DNA from: Eggerthella sp. CAG:209
GTDB lineage: Bacteria > Actinomycetota > Coriobacteriia > Coriobacteriales > Eggerthellaceae
Length of the DNA stretch: 5,243 nt
Reading direction: 5' to 3'
NCBI GenBank assembly: GCA_000436075.1
Contig: FR884645.1
Location: 21,608-26,850, forward strand
A program made the position numbers and the translations under genes. The notes under the pieces are model-generated. The model was not told where the DNA came from. It saw only the letters and a program-made list of their open reading frames with translations, and did no database searches. Shown piece by piece: positions 1 through 5,156 of the stretch. How positions within the stretch are numbered: position 1 is the first letter of the stretch; every line of letters starts with the position of its first letter.

Positions 1-736
1 AGCTCGCCGCGGTAAGGGGGAGCCGCTGCAGCTTATCAGCGGTAAGGTCCCTTTTCGCTATATAACCGTTTTGGTTGCTCCGAATGTGTTGATTCCTCGT
101 CCCGAGACTGAGGTTTTAGTGAGCGAGGCGTTTGCGGAACTGAAGCTTCCGCGTGTTGCCGATCACGTTGCCGCTGGCGAAAATGGCGAAGAGGTTGTTT
201 CTCCCGAATTGCCTGAGCTTCGTGTTGTGGACTTGTGCACAGGGTCGGGATGCATTGCCTGTTCGATTGCTTCGGAATACCCAGCGGCGCATGTAGTCGC
301 GCTCGACATTGCTCCCGAAGCTTTGGCTCTTGCTAGTAAGAACGTTGAGGTGCTTGGGCTTGGAAATCGCGTTGAAGTTCTTGAAAGCGATCTCCTTGAC
401 GCTCTCGATCCCAGCAAGAAGGGGAGCTTTGACCTTATTGTCTCGAATCCGCCGTATGTGCCCACAAAAGTGTGCGACAGCCTTCCTCGCGAGGTGAGCG
501 AGTGGGACCCGCGCCTGGCCTTGGATGGCGGGGAGGACGGTCTCGATTTGTTCAGGCGCTTTCTTCCCGATGCCCTTTCATACTTGAAGCCTGGTGGCGT
601 CTTGGCTGTTGAATTGTTCGAGGGGCACCTTGAGCAAGCGCGCAATGGCGCCTGTGCTGCTGGATTTGACCAGGCTCGAATTGCTCTAGATTTGACGGGA
701 AGGCCACGTGTGCTGATAGCCAGAAAGCCCCGTTAG
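1..736 (+). CDS. prmC: Peptide chain release factor N5-glutamine methyltransferase PrmC (HemK), 5'-truncated
   Basis: PrmC uses S-adenosylmethionine to methylate the glutamine of the GGQ motif in release factors RF1 and RF2, which aids translation termination in the cytoplasm. The first complete codon in view is at 2, and the frame is open to the TAG at 734-736, giving 244 visible residues. The family is usually about 280-290 aa, so roughly 40 N-terminal residues (most of the helical substrate-binding domain) lie outside the window. Visible motifs: GEPLQLISGKVPFR and VLIPRPETEVLV, typical of the PrmC linker; the SAM-binding loop VVDLCTGSGC; and the catalytic SNPPY (NPPY at 446-457), which holds the glutamine substrate. 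About 20 extra polar residues lie between the PETE motif and the SAM loop, a mild length variation. The internal TTG at 71 is not the start, because homologous sequence continues upstream of it. A terminator follows directly, so prmC ends its transcription unit; prfA is the common upstream neighbour in other genomes but is not visible here. Confidence 0.95.
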   Translation, partial: ARRGKGEPLQLISGKVPFRYITVLVAPNVLIPRPETEVLVSEAFAELKLPRVADHVAAGENGEEVVSPELPELRVVDLCTGSGCIACSIASEYPAAHVVALDIAPEALALASKNVEVLGLGNRVEVLESDLLDALDPSKKGSFDLIVSNPPYVPTKVCDSLPREVSEWDPRLALDGGEDGLDLFRRFLPDALSYLKPGGVLAVELFEGHLEQARNGACAAGFDQARIALDLTGRPRVLIARKPR

Positions 737-756
737 CTCGCTTTCCGGTCTTTAGC

Positions 757-791
757 AAGCCGCCGCTCTGCGAGGGAGCAGCGGCTTTTTT
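757..791 (+). terminator. Intrinsic terminator after prmC
   Basis: AAGCCGC (757-763) pairs with GCGGCTT (781-787). A C/A mismatch and an inner GCTC/GAGC helix (765-768 / 776-779) close a 7-nt loop. The 3' arm runs into six T (786-791). It starts 20 nt after the prmC stop, the usual place for a rho-independent terminator of the upstream gene. Confidence 0.88.
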
Positions 792-941
792 GTTAGAGTA
801 GCTTGATTCGCAAAAACCAGATTGCATGGAACGCTTGTATAACAAGATTTCTCGAAAACGCAGGTCGATTGCTCACAAAATAATAGTTGGATACATAGTT
901 TGCGATAATCAAACAACAGTTAATTAATTTGAAATCGATGT

Positions 942-970
942 TTGATGTTCATCTGAACTCGTGGTTTAAT
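942..970 (+). promoter_or_regulatory. Candidate sigma-70-type promoter for the 977-1176 unit
   Basis: A -35-like TTGATG (942-947) and a -10-like TTTAAT (965-970) are separated by 17 nt, matching the consensus at 4/6 and 5/6. It lies in the most AT-rich part of the window (roughly 840-970). Predicted transcription would begin near 977, just before a long RNA helix that starts at 982. An imperfect dyad (940-958) covers the -35 box and could be an operator. This is motif matching only; AT-rich intergenic DNA gives such matches by chance. Confidence 0.45.
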
Positions 971-1032
971 GGTCTTGTTCGATTGGAACGCGTTCATTTG
1001 GAAATCGTCTTCGGGTCTGGGGAGTCCTGAAA

Positions 1033-1095
1033 ATGAATGAGCGAACGCGATTCGATATAAGGGCGAGTTTCCGCATAATGCGGGAGGGGTTTTAA
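1033..1095 (+). CDS. Possible 20-residue small protein or leader peptide
   Basis: An ATG at 1033 is preceded by a purine-rich GGGGAG (1019-1024) at a good ribosome-binding distance of 8 nt. The frame encodes MNERTRFDIRASFRIMREGF and stops with TAA at 1093-1095. Five of the 20 residues are Arg and four are Phe; there is no hydrophobic segment or signal peptide. The stop lies 34 nt before the terminator helix beginning at 1130, so promoter, Shine-Dalgarno, ORF and terminator are correctly ordered for a micro-gene. It is not rich in Ile, Val or Leu, which argues against it being the attenuator peptide of the downstream ilv genes. The ORF also overlaps the 3' side of a predicted RNA helix. Chance ORFs of this length are common, so this is weakly supported and no function is assigned. 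Confidence 0.2.
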   Translation: MNERTRFDIRASFRIMREGF

Positions 1096-1129
1096 ATCGT
1101 CGGCGAGCACATTGTTTCGGCGTGAAGGT

Positions 1130-1176
1130 AGCCCGCCAGACTTTCAGGGGATGATGGTCTGGCGGGCTTCTTTTTT
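1130..1176 (+). terminator. Strong intrinsic terminator, 12-bp perfect stem
   Basis: AGCCCGCCAGAC (1130-1141) pairs perfectly with GTCTGGCGGGCT (1157-1168) around a 15-nt loop, followed by TCTTTTTT (1169-1176). There is no T-run on the opposite side, so it works for + strand transcription only. It is 394 nt beyond the prmC stop and separate from prmC's own terminator, and it lies before the ilv promoter. It therefore most likely ends an independent transcript starting near 977. Confidence 0.92.
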
Positions 1177-1247
1177 ATTCGCGCTTCTCTGAGGTTTATG
1201 GCGTTCTGTGACGCTTTTGCAAAATAATTCACTCCATTGAAATAAAG

Positions 1248-1278
1248 TTGCGCTCTTGGCTTTGGATGGTGCTATAGT
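1248..1278 (+). promoter_or_regulatory. Promoter of the ilv operon leader (extended -10)
   Basis: The -10 box TATAGT (1273-1278) is 5/6 to consensus and is preceded by TGC (1270-1272), forming an extended -10. A TTGCGC (1248-1253) could serve as the -35, but the spacer is 19 nt, longer than optimal; the extended -10 may compensate. The predicted start near 1285 falls about 10-20 nt before the first conserved T-box bases (GACGAGGAAAAGTA, 1298-1311), which is where a T-box transcript is expected to begin. Confidence 0.7.
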
Positions 1279-1284
1279 GACAGC

Positions 1285-1541
1285 ATTGAAAAGCGCAGAC
1301 GAGGAAAAGTAGGGACGAATCCTTCCCACAGAGAGTTGGCGGTTGCTGAAAGCCAATGGTTGGACGGTCCGAAAGGCGCCTCTGAGCTGTTCTGCCTGAA
1401 CATCTTCCATTCGAAGCGGACGATCTCCGATTCGGTGGTTGGTAAGTAGGCTGAATCGGTGACCCCGTAATCGGTCCGTGGGAACATTGTTTCCCCCCTT
1501 CTCTTTGTGGTCCTGATGCAGTCTGCTGCACAGGATTTTTT
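1285..1541 (+). promoter_or_regulatory. T-box riboswitch leader of the ilv operon, probable Ile specifier
   Basis: T-box leaders bind a specific tRNA and allow read-through when that tRNA is uncharged. Stem I hallmarks appear in order: the GAGGAA..AGTA S-turn side (1301-1311); the AG-bulge strand CAGAG (1329-1333) pairing with CTCTG (1380-1384); the distal hairpin TTGGC/GCCAA (1336-1340 / 1352-1356) with the loop GGTTGCTGAAA; and the 3' strand CTCTGAGCTG. Opposite the AGTA lies CTGAACATCTTCC, with TTCC (1405-1408) pairing to GGAA (1303-1306). By analogy with the specifier loop, ATC at 1402-1404 is the specifier codon, matching tRNA-Ile and the ilv genes downstream. A 7-bp stem (1427-1433 / 1453-1459) fits Stem III. 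A terminator closes the leader. The canonical AGGGTGGNACCGCG acceptor-binding box is not present in consensus form. Identity as a T-box is well supported; the exact specifier is less sure. Confidence 0.82.
1511..1541 (+). terminator. Leader (attenuator) terminator of the ilv T-box
   Basis: TCCTG (1511-1515) pairs with CAGGA (1531-1535), and TGCAG (1517-1521) pairs with CTGCA (1526-1530), with a single bulged A at 1516 and a TCTG loop. Six T follow (1536-1541). Lying between the T-box stems and the ilvD start, 67 nt upstream of the ATG, it is the natural off-switch. It would form when tRNA-Ile is charged and be prevented when the uncharged tRNA stabilises an antiterminator. Confidence 0.88.
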
Positions 1542-1546
1542 ATGCT

Positions 1547-1564
1547 CGGGTTTTCCGAAACCCG
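1547..1564 (+). other. Small GC-capped hairpin between leader terminator and ilvD
   Basis: CGGGTTT (1547-1553) pairs perfectly with AAACCCG (1558-1564) around a TCCG loop. No T-run follows, so it is not a terminator. It sits 5 nt after the leader terminator's T-run and about 27 nt before the ilvD ribosome binding site. In read-through mRNA it could shield a processed 5' end or keep the binding site clear of the leader. The role is unknown; the pairing itself is unambiguous. Confidence 0.5.
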
Positions 1565-1607
1565 CTCAATGAGTTTGAGAGCCCAATAGAGAAAGGGGTG
1601 TGATCAG

Positions 1608-2669
1608 ATGCGAAGCGACGCGATCAAGAAAGGCCTTGCGCGTGCCCCGCACCGAAGCCTTTTAAAGGCTGACGGTTTGACCGACGAGGAGATCGAGCGC
1701 CCACTCATCGCCGTTATCTCTTCTACCAATGACATCATTCCCGGTCATAATCACCTGGATAAGATCGCTGATGCTGTTAAAGCAGGTGTCCGCATGGCGG
1801 GTGGCACGCCTTTGGAGGCAACCACCATCGGCGTGTGCGACGGTATTGCCATGAACCATGAGGGTATGCACTTCTCCCTTACTAGCCGCGAGGTTATTGC
1901 CGACTCGGTTGAGTGCGTTGTTCAGGGTCACCAGTTTGATGGTATGGTGCTCATTCCTTCTTGTGACAAGGTTGTTCCTGGCATGCTTCTTGCTGCTTGT
2001 CGCCTGAACATTCCTACGGTCCTCGTTTCCGGCGGCCCCATGCTTGCCGGTCGTGACAAGTGTGGAAATGAAACCGACCTGAACACCTTGTTTGACGCGG
2101 TGGGTCAGGTAACCGCCGGTACTATGACCGAAGAAGAGTGCAAGTGGTTCGAAAACACCGCATGCCCCACTTGCGGTAGCTGCTCGGGCATGTTCACCGC
2201 GAACTCCATCTGCTGTCTGTCCGAAGGTCTGGGCATCGCCCTTCCCGGCAATGGCACTATCCCTGCTGTGTACTCTGAGCGCATTCGCCTTGCAAAGCAT
2301 GCGGGTATGAAGGTTATGGAGCTCGTAGCCGAGGACATCACTGCGCTCGACATCATCAACGAGCATTCCATCCGTAATGGCATGGCGCTCGATATGGCTT
2401 TTGGCGGGTCTACCAACACCATGCTTCACCTCACCGCAATCAGCCATGCGGCCGGTTGCCCCATTACCATGGACGACTGGAATGAGGTTTGCCAGCAGAT
2501 CCCGAATATCACTCGTATCGCTCCTGCCGGTCCGCTTCATATCGAAGACTTGAATGCGGTCGGCGGTATCCCCGCCATCATCGGCGAACTTGGTCGTCAC
2601 GGCTTGCTCGATGGCAAGGCCACTACGTGTCGATGGCGAGGCCACTACGTGCCACGGTTCCATGGCTGA
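1608..2669 (+). CDS. ilvD: IlvD N-terminal fragment (353 aa as read)
   Basis: As read, this frame carries the Fe-S and substrate-binding N-terminal domain. Visible motifs: NDIIPGHNHL (41-50), GVCDGIAMNHEGM (75-87), SRE (93-95), PSCDKVVPGM (117-126, with the cluster Cys119 and the Asp-Lys that in this family contributes Mg binding and a carbamylated Lys), SGGPMLAG (141-148), CPTCGSCSGMFTAN (186-199) and the GGSTNTMLHL region (266-275). At residues 45-47 the sequence is PGH, where [2Fe-2S] family members usually have a Cys. This resembles the E. coli enzyme, whose cluster is an oxygen-labile [4Fe-4S], and may hint at an anaerobic lifestyle (inference). The last 12 residues (342-353) are frameshift product unrelated to the family. 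Without the C-terminal barrel and its catalytic Ser, this polypeptide alone should be inactive. Confidence 0.75.
   Translation: MRSDAIKKGLARAPHRSLLKADGLTDEEIERPLIAVISSTNDIIPGHNHLDKIADAVKAGVRMAGGTPLEATTIGVCDGIAMNHEGMHFSLTSREVIADSVECVVQGHQFDGMVLIPSCDKVVPGMLLAACRLNIPTVLVSGGPMLAGRDKCGNETDLNTLFDAVGQVTAGTMTEEECKWFENTACPTCGSCSGMFTANSICCLSEGLGIALPGNGTIPAVYSERIRLAKHAGMKVMELVAEDITALDIINEHSIRNGMALDMAFGGSTNTMLHLTAISHAAGCPITMDDWNEVCQQIPNITRIAPAGPLHIEDLNAVGGIPAIIGELGRHGLLDGKATTCRWRGHYVPRFHG
2608..2651 (+). repeat. 22-bp tandem duplication inside ilvD
   Basis: Two abutting 22-nt copies, 2608-2629 and 2630-2651, each begin TCGATGGC and end CCACTACGTG. They differ at one base only (A2616 versus G2638, which would be Lys versus Glu in the ilvD frame). 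Because 22 is not a multiple of 3, the second copy shifts the reading frame. Either copy alone gives a family-like reading across this point. Confidence 0.95.
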
Positions 2670-3288
2670 ATGGATCAAGGAATGCCCGCAGGTTGATGGT
2701 GAAGTTGTTCGTACCGTTGAAAATGCCTACAGCCCTTACGGCGGTCTGCGCGTTATGCACGGTAACCTTGCTCCCGACCGCGGCGTAGTGAAGCAGTCCG
2801 CTGTTTCCGACGATATGCGCAAGCATCGCGGCCCGGCACGTGTCTTCGAGTCTGAAGAAGAGGCCTGCGAGGCCATCTTCGGCGGCAAGATCAACGCCGG
2901 TGACGTTGTGGTTATTCGCTACGAGGGTCCTGCGGGCGGCCCCGGTATGCGTGAAATGCTCACGCCCACCAGCGCTATTTGCGGCATGGGCTTGGACAAG
3001 TCTGTCGCCCTTATCACGGACGGTCGCTTCTCTGGCGCAACCAAGGGTCCTGCTATCGGCCATGTAAGCCCCGAGGCTGCTGCGGGCGGTCCTATTGCTT
3101 TGGTTCATGAAGGCGACATCATCGACATCGATATCGATGAAGGAACCCTTACGCTTGAAGTATCCGATGAAGAGCTCGAGGCTCGTCGTGCTGCTTGGGT
3201 GAAGCCTGAGCCCAAGTATCAGGTTGGCGTTCTTGCTCGCTACGCAAAGCTCGTTTCCAGCGCTGACAAGGGGGCGTATTTCGGATGA
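2662..3288 (+). CDS. ilvD: IlvD C-terminal fragment, possible reinitiation product
   Basis: This frame carries the C-terminal domain: HGNLAPDRGVVKQSAV, then GPAGGPGM (2926-2949), TDGRFSGATKG with the likely catalytic Ser codon at 3031-3033, and SPEAAAGGPIAL. Family similarity in this frame begins at the repeat (about 2632). The first family-consistent ATG is at 2662, inside GSMAEW, and would give 208 aa. That ATG lies 5 nt before the TGA (2667-2669) ending the N-terminal fragment, so termination-reinitiation is conceivable, but there is no good Shine-Dalgarno at the right distance. An upstream ATG at 2554 in the same frame is unlikely to be real, because the residues it adds are out-of-frame ilvD. 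The start is therefore a suggestion and independent expression is unproven. Confidence 0.4.
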   Translation: MAEWIKECPQVDGEVVRTVENAYSPYGGLRVMHGNLAPDRGVVKQSAVSDDMRKHRGPARVFESEEEACEAIFGGKINAGDVVVIRYEGPAGGPGMREMLTPTSAICGMGLDKSVALITDGRFSGATKGPAIGHVSPEAAAGGPIALVHEGDIIDIDIDEGTLTLEVSDEELEARRAAWVKPEPKYQVGVLARYAKLVSSADKGAYFG

Positions 3289-5156
3289 GCGTGATCGATA
3301 AGGAATACGAAGCCAAGATGGGCCTCGGTCCTCATACCGAAAAACAAGGCAAGAAGATGTTGGGAGCAGAGGCCATCATCGCTTCGCTCGAAGCCGAAGG
3401 CGTGGATACGGTATTCGGTTATCCAGGTGGTCAAGCTATCAAGATCTATGATGCCCTGTACGATTCGAAGAAGATCAACCATGTCCTTGCTCGCCATGAG
3501 CAGGGTGCGACTCATGAGGCCGATGGCTACGCCCGTGCCACGGGCAAAACCGGTGTTGTCATCGTGACTTCTGGTCCTGGCGCTACCAACACGGTTACCG
3601 GCATTGCCACCGCTTACATGGACAGTGTTCCCATGGTGGTAATCACCGGCCAGGTTCCCCGCAGCGTTATCGGCACTGATGCATTCCAGGAATCCGATAT
3701 CGTTGGCATCACCATGCCTATCGTAAAGCACAGCTACCTGCTCCAGAGTTGCGAGGATATGACCAAGACCTTCCGTGAGGCGTTCTATATTGCCAACTCG
3801 GGTCGCCCTGGTCCGGTTCTTATCGATATCCCCTCCGACCTTGCTGGTTCGGAAATGGTGTTCGAGTATCCTGAGGATGTGCTTATTCCCTCGTATAAGC
3901 CAACGGTTAAAGGCAACATTCGCCAGATCCGCCAGGCGTGCGAGATGATGAAGGAAGCAAAGCGTCCTATCCTCTACATCGGCGGTGGCATCATCGCGTC
4001 TCATTCCGAAGAGGAATTGCTTGCGGTGGCAGAAAAGTTGCAGATTCCTGTGGTTTCCACGCTTATGGGCAAGGGCGCATTCCCCGCATCCAACCCGCTC
4101 AGCCTGGGCCTTGTGGGCATGCACGGCTCTAAGTTCGCGAACTATGCAGTAACAAATTCCGATTTGCTTATTGCGGTGGGCGCACGCTTCTCTGACCGTG
4201 TCACTGGCAAGCTTGCCGACTTTGCGCCCGATGCGAAGGTTATCCATATCGATGTGGACCCTGCTGAAATCGGCAAGAATCGCATTCCCCAGATTCCTAT
4301 CGTGGGTGATGCGAAGGTTGTTCTGGGCGGTATCAACGATCAGCTCGAGCAGACAGGCTACGAGCCTTGCACCAAAGAATGGTTGGCCCAAATCGAAGAA
4401 TGGCGAAGCCGTCATCCGTTCTATAGCCCCGGTGTATCCACGCCTGCTGGCTCCATTTCGCCTGAGGGCTCCCTCGACCTGCTTTCCAGCTTGCTCGATC
4501 CGGAGAACTCCATTGTGACTACTGAGGTTGGGCAGCATCAGATGTGGGCTGCTCAGCATATTGACCGCGACGTACCGCGCACGTTCCTTTCAAGCGGCGG
4601 CTTGGGCACTATGGGATTCGGCTTCCCGGCTGCTATCGGCGCCAAGGTTGCTTGTCCCGATAAACAGGTTGTATGCATTGCGGGCGATGGCTCTTTCCAG
4701 ATGAACGTTCAGGAAATGGCAACTGCTGCCGTCAAGGGCATCAACGTGAAGGTTCTTCTCATGAACAATTCTGCGTTGGGCATGGTTCATCAGTGGCAGG
4801 GCTTGTTCTACAACGAGCGATACAGCGAAACGCTGTTGCCCGACAACCCTGATTTTGTGAAGCTGTGCGAAGCTTACGGTTGGGGCGGCAAACGCGTTTC
4901 CGATCCTGCCGAGCTCGAAGATGCCATGAAGTGGATGCTTGATTACGATGGTCCTGCATTGCTCGACATGCGCATCGATCGTGACGAAAACGTTTTTCCG
5001 ATGGTGGCTCCTGGTGCTCCGCTCGATGACATCATCGGTGCGGTGAACGTTGGTCCTATCTCCAATATGCTTGAGGGATTCGAGAACCTGCCGTTTGCGA
5101 ACGCCGCCGAGGCAAATGCGGCTGCGCATAGCGCCAACAATGAAGGAGGCCGATAA
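3285..5156 (+). CDS. ilvB: Acetohydroxyacid (acetolactate) synthase large, catalytic subunit
   Basis: This thiamine-diphosphate enzyme condenses pyruvate with pyruvate or 2-ketobutyrate, the first common step of Val/Leu/Ile synthesis; it works with the small subunit encoded next. Domain order is standard: N-terminal PYR domain with GYPGGQ (45-50) and the catalytic Glu72 in RHEQGA; GQVPRSVIGTDAFQE (122-136), part of the FAD and substrate channel region; central FAD-associated domain (about 205-355); C-terminal PP domain with the ThDP/Mg motif GDGSFQMN (467-474) through NN (494-495); and QWQGLFYNERYS (503-514). At 623 aa it is longer than the usual 560-600: about 24 residues precede the conserved MLGAEAI, and an Ala/Asn-rich tail of about 35 residues follows the usual APLDDIIG end. 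The ATG at 3285 overlaps the ilvD TGA (ATGA) and has AAGGGGG at 3268-3274, so translational coupling is likely. ATGs at 3318 or 3357 are alternative starts. Confidence 0.97.
   Translation: MSVIDKEYEAKMGLGPHTEKQGKKMLGAEAIIASLEAEGVDTVFGYPGGQAIKIYDALYDSKKINHVLARHEQGATHEADGYARATGKTGVVIVTSGPGATNTVTGIATAYMDSVPMVVITGQVPRSVIGTDAFQESDIVGITMPIVKHSYLLQSCEDMTKTFREAFYIANSGRPGPVLIDIPSDLAGSEMVFEYPEDVLIPSYKPTVKGNIRQIRQACEMMKEAKRPILYIGGGIIASHSEEELLAVAEKLQIPVVSTLMGKGAFPASNPLSLGLVGMHGSKFANYAVTNSDLLIAVGARFSDRVTGKLADFAPDAKVIHIDVDPAEIGKNRIPQIPIVGDAKVVLGGINDQLEQTGYEPCTKEWLAQIEEWRSRHPFYSPGVSTPAGSISPEGSLDLLSSLLDPENSIVTTEVGQHQMWAAQHIDRDVPRTFLSSGGLGTMGFGFPAAIGAKVACPDKQVVCIAGDGSFQMNVQEMATAAVKGINVKVLLMNNSALGMVHQWQGLFYNERYSETLLPDNPDFVKLCEAYGWGGKRVSDPAELEDAMKWMLDYDGPALLDMRIDRDENVFPMVAPGAPLDDIIGAVNVGPISNMLEGFENLPFANAAEANAAAHSANNEGGR

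Larger units (their letters stand above)
977..1176 (+). ncRNA. Candidate structured RNA of about 200 nt, family unknown
   Basis: Between a plausible promoter (942-970) and a strong terminator (1130-1176) lies a transcript-sized stretch with no recognised protein. It can fold into (a) a long stem, 982-987 with 1051-1056 and 989-995 with 1043-1049, interrupted by one A/A mismatch and including the perfect 7-bp helix CGCGTTC/GAACGCG; (b) a triloop hairpin, 1069-1075 with 1079-1085; and (c) the terminator hairpin. I do not recognise it as 6S RNA, tmRNA, RNase P RNA, a T-box or a tRNA. It may be a small regulatory RNA or the mRNA of the tiny ORF at 1033-1095. Both ends are estimates: the 5' end from the -10 box, the 3' end from the T-run. 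Confidence 0.4.
1608..3288 (+). pseudogene. ilvD: Dihydroxyacid dehydratase ilvD, disrupted by a 22-bp tandem duplication frameshift
   Basis: IlvD is the Fe-S dehydratase that turns 2,3-dihydroxy-isovalerate and 2,3-dihydroxy-3-methylvalerate into the 2-keto acids leading to Val/Leu and Ile. Start: ATG 1608 with AAAGGGG (1592-1598) 9 nt upstream. The frame used from 1608 matches the family through residue 341, then reads out of frame and stops at TGA 2667-2669. Family sequence resumes in another frame and runs to TGA 3286-3288. The break coincides with a 22-bp tandem repeat (2608-2651); deleting one copy gives a continuous 552-residue protein, the normal family length, reading ...LLDGKATTCHGSMAEW... 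across the join. Both halves keep family motifs with no other lesion, so any disruption is recent, reversible or artefactual. The gene overlaps ilvB by 4 nt. The two halves are listed separately below. Confidence 0.85.

Noticed and set aside
71..736. TTG at 71 as the start of prmC
   Set aside because: The same frame is open back to position 2 and the upstream residues (GEPLQLISGKVPFR) are typical PrmC sequence, so the gene begins before the window.
892..928. Other promoter-like pairs, for example TTGCGA (900-905) with ATTAAT (923-928)
   Set aside because: The -10 match is poor and the pair at 942-970 is better in both boxes; AT-rich DNA gives many partial matches.
986..995. Palindrome GAACGCGTTC as a stand-alone protein-binding site
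   Set aside because: Its right half also forms a longer helix with 1043-1049, so an RNA-structure explanation covers it; no second copy upstream of a gene was seen.
1144..1531. Minus-strand open frames over the ilv leader (88, 100 and 71 codons)
   Set aside because: They run opposite the T-box and its terminators, which explain the sequence better; no family resemblance.
2554..2661. ATG at 2554 as the start of a separate gene running to 3288
   Set aside because: Residues from 2554 to about 2630 are out-of-frame ilvD without family similarity; only sequence after the repeat matches IlvD.
1662..2678. Antisense open frame of 338 codons opposite ilvD
   Set aside because: It overlaps family-conserved ilvD sequence throughout, with no recognisable motif. 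It is a complement artefact.
3240..4559. Long antisense open frame of 439 codons opposite ilvB
   Set aside because: It lies wholly over clear ilvB coding sequence (and the ilvD end), shows no recognisable domain and has biased His/Arg/Asn composition. It is a shadow of ilvB codon usage.
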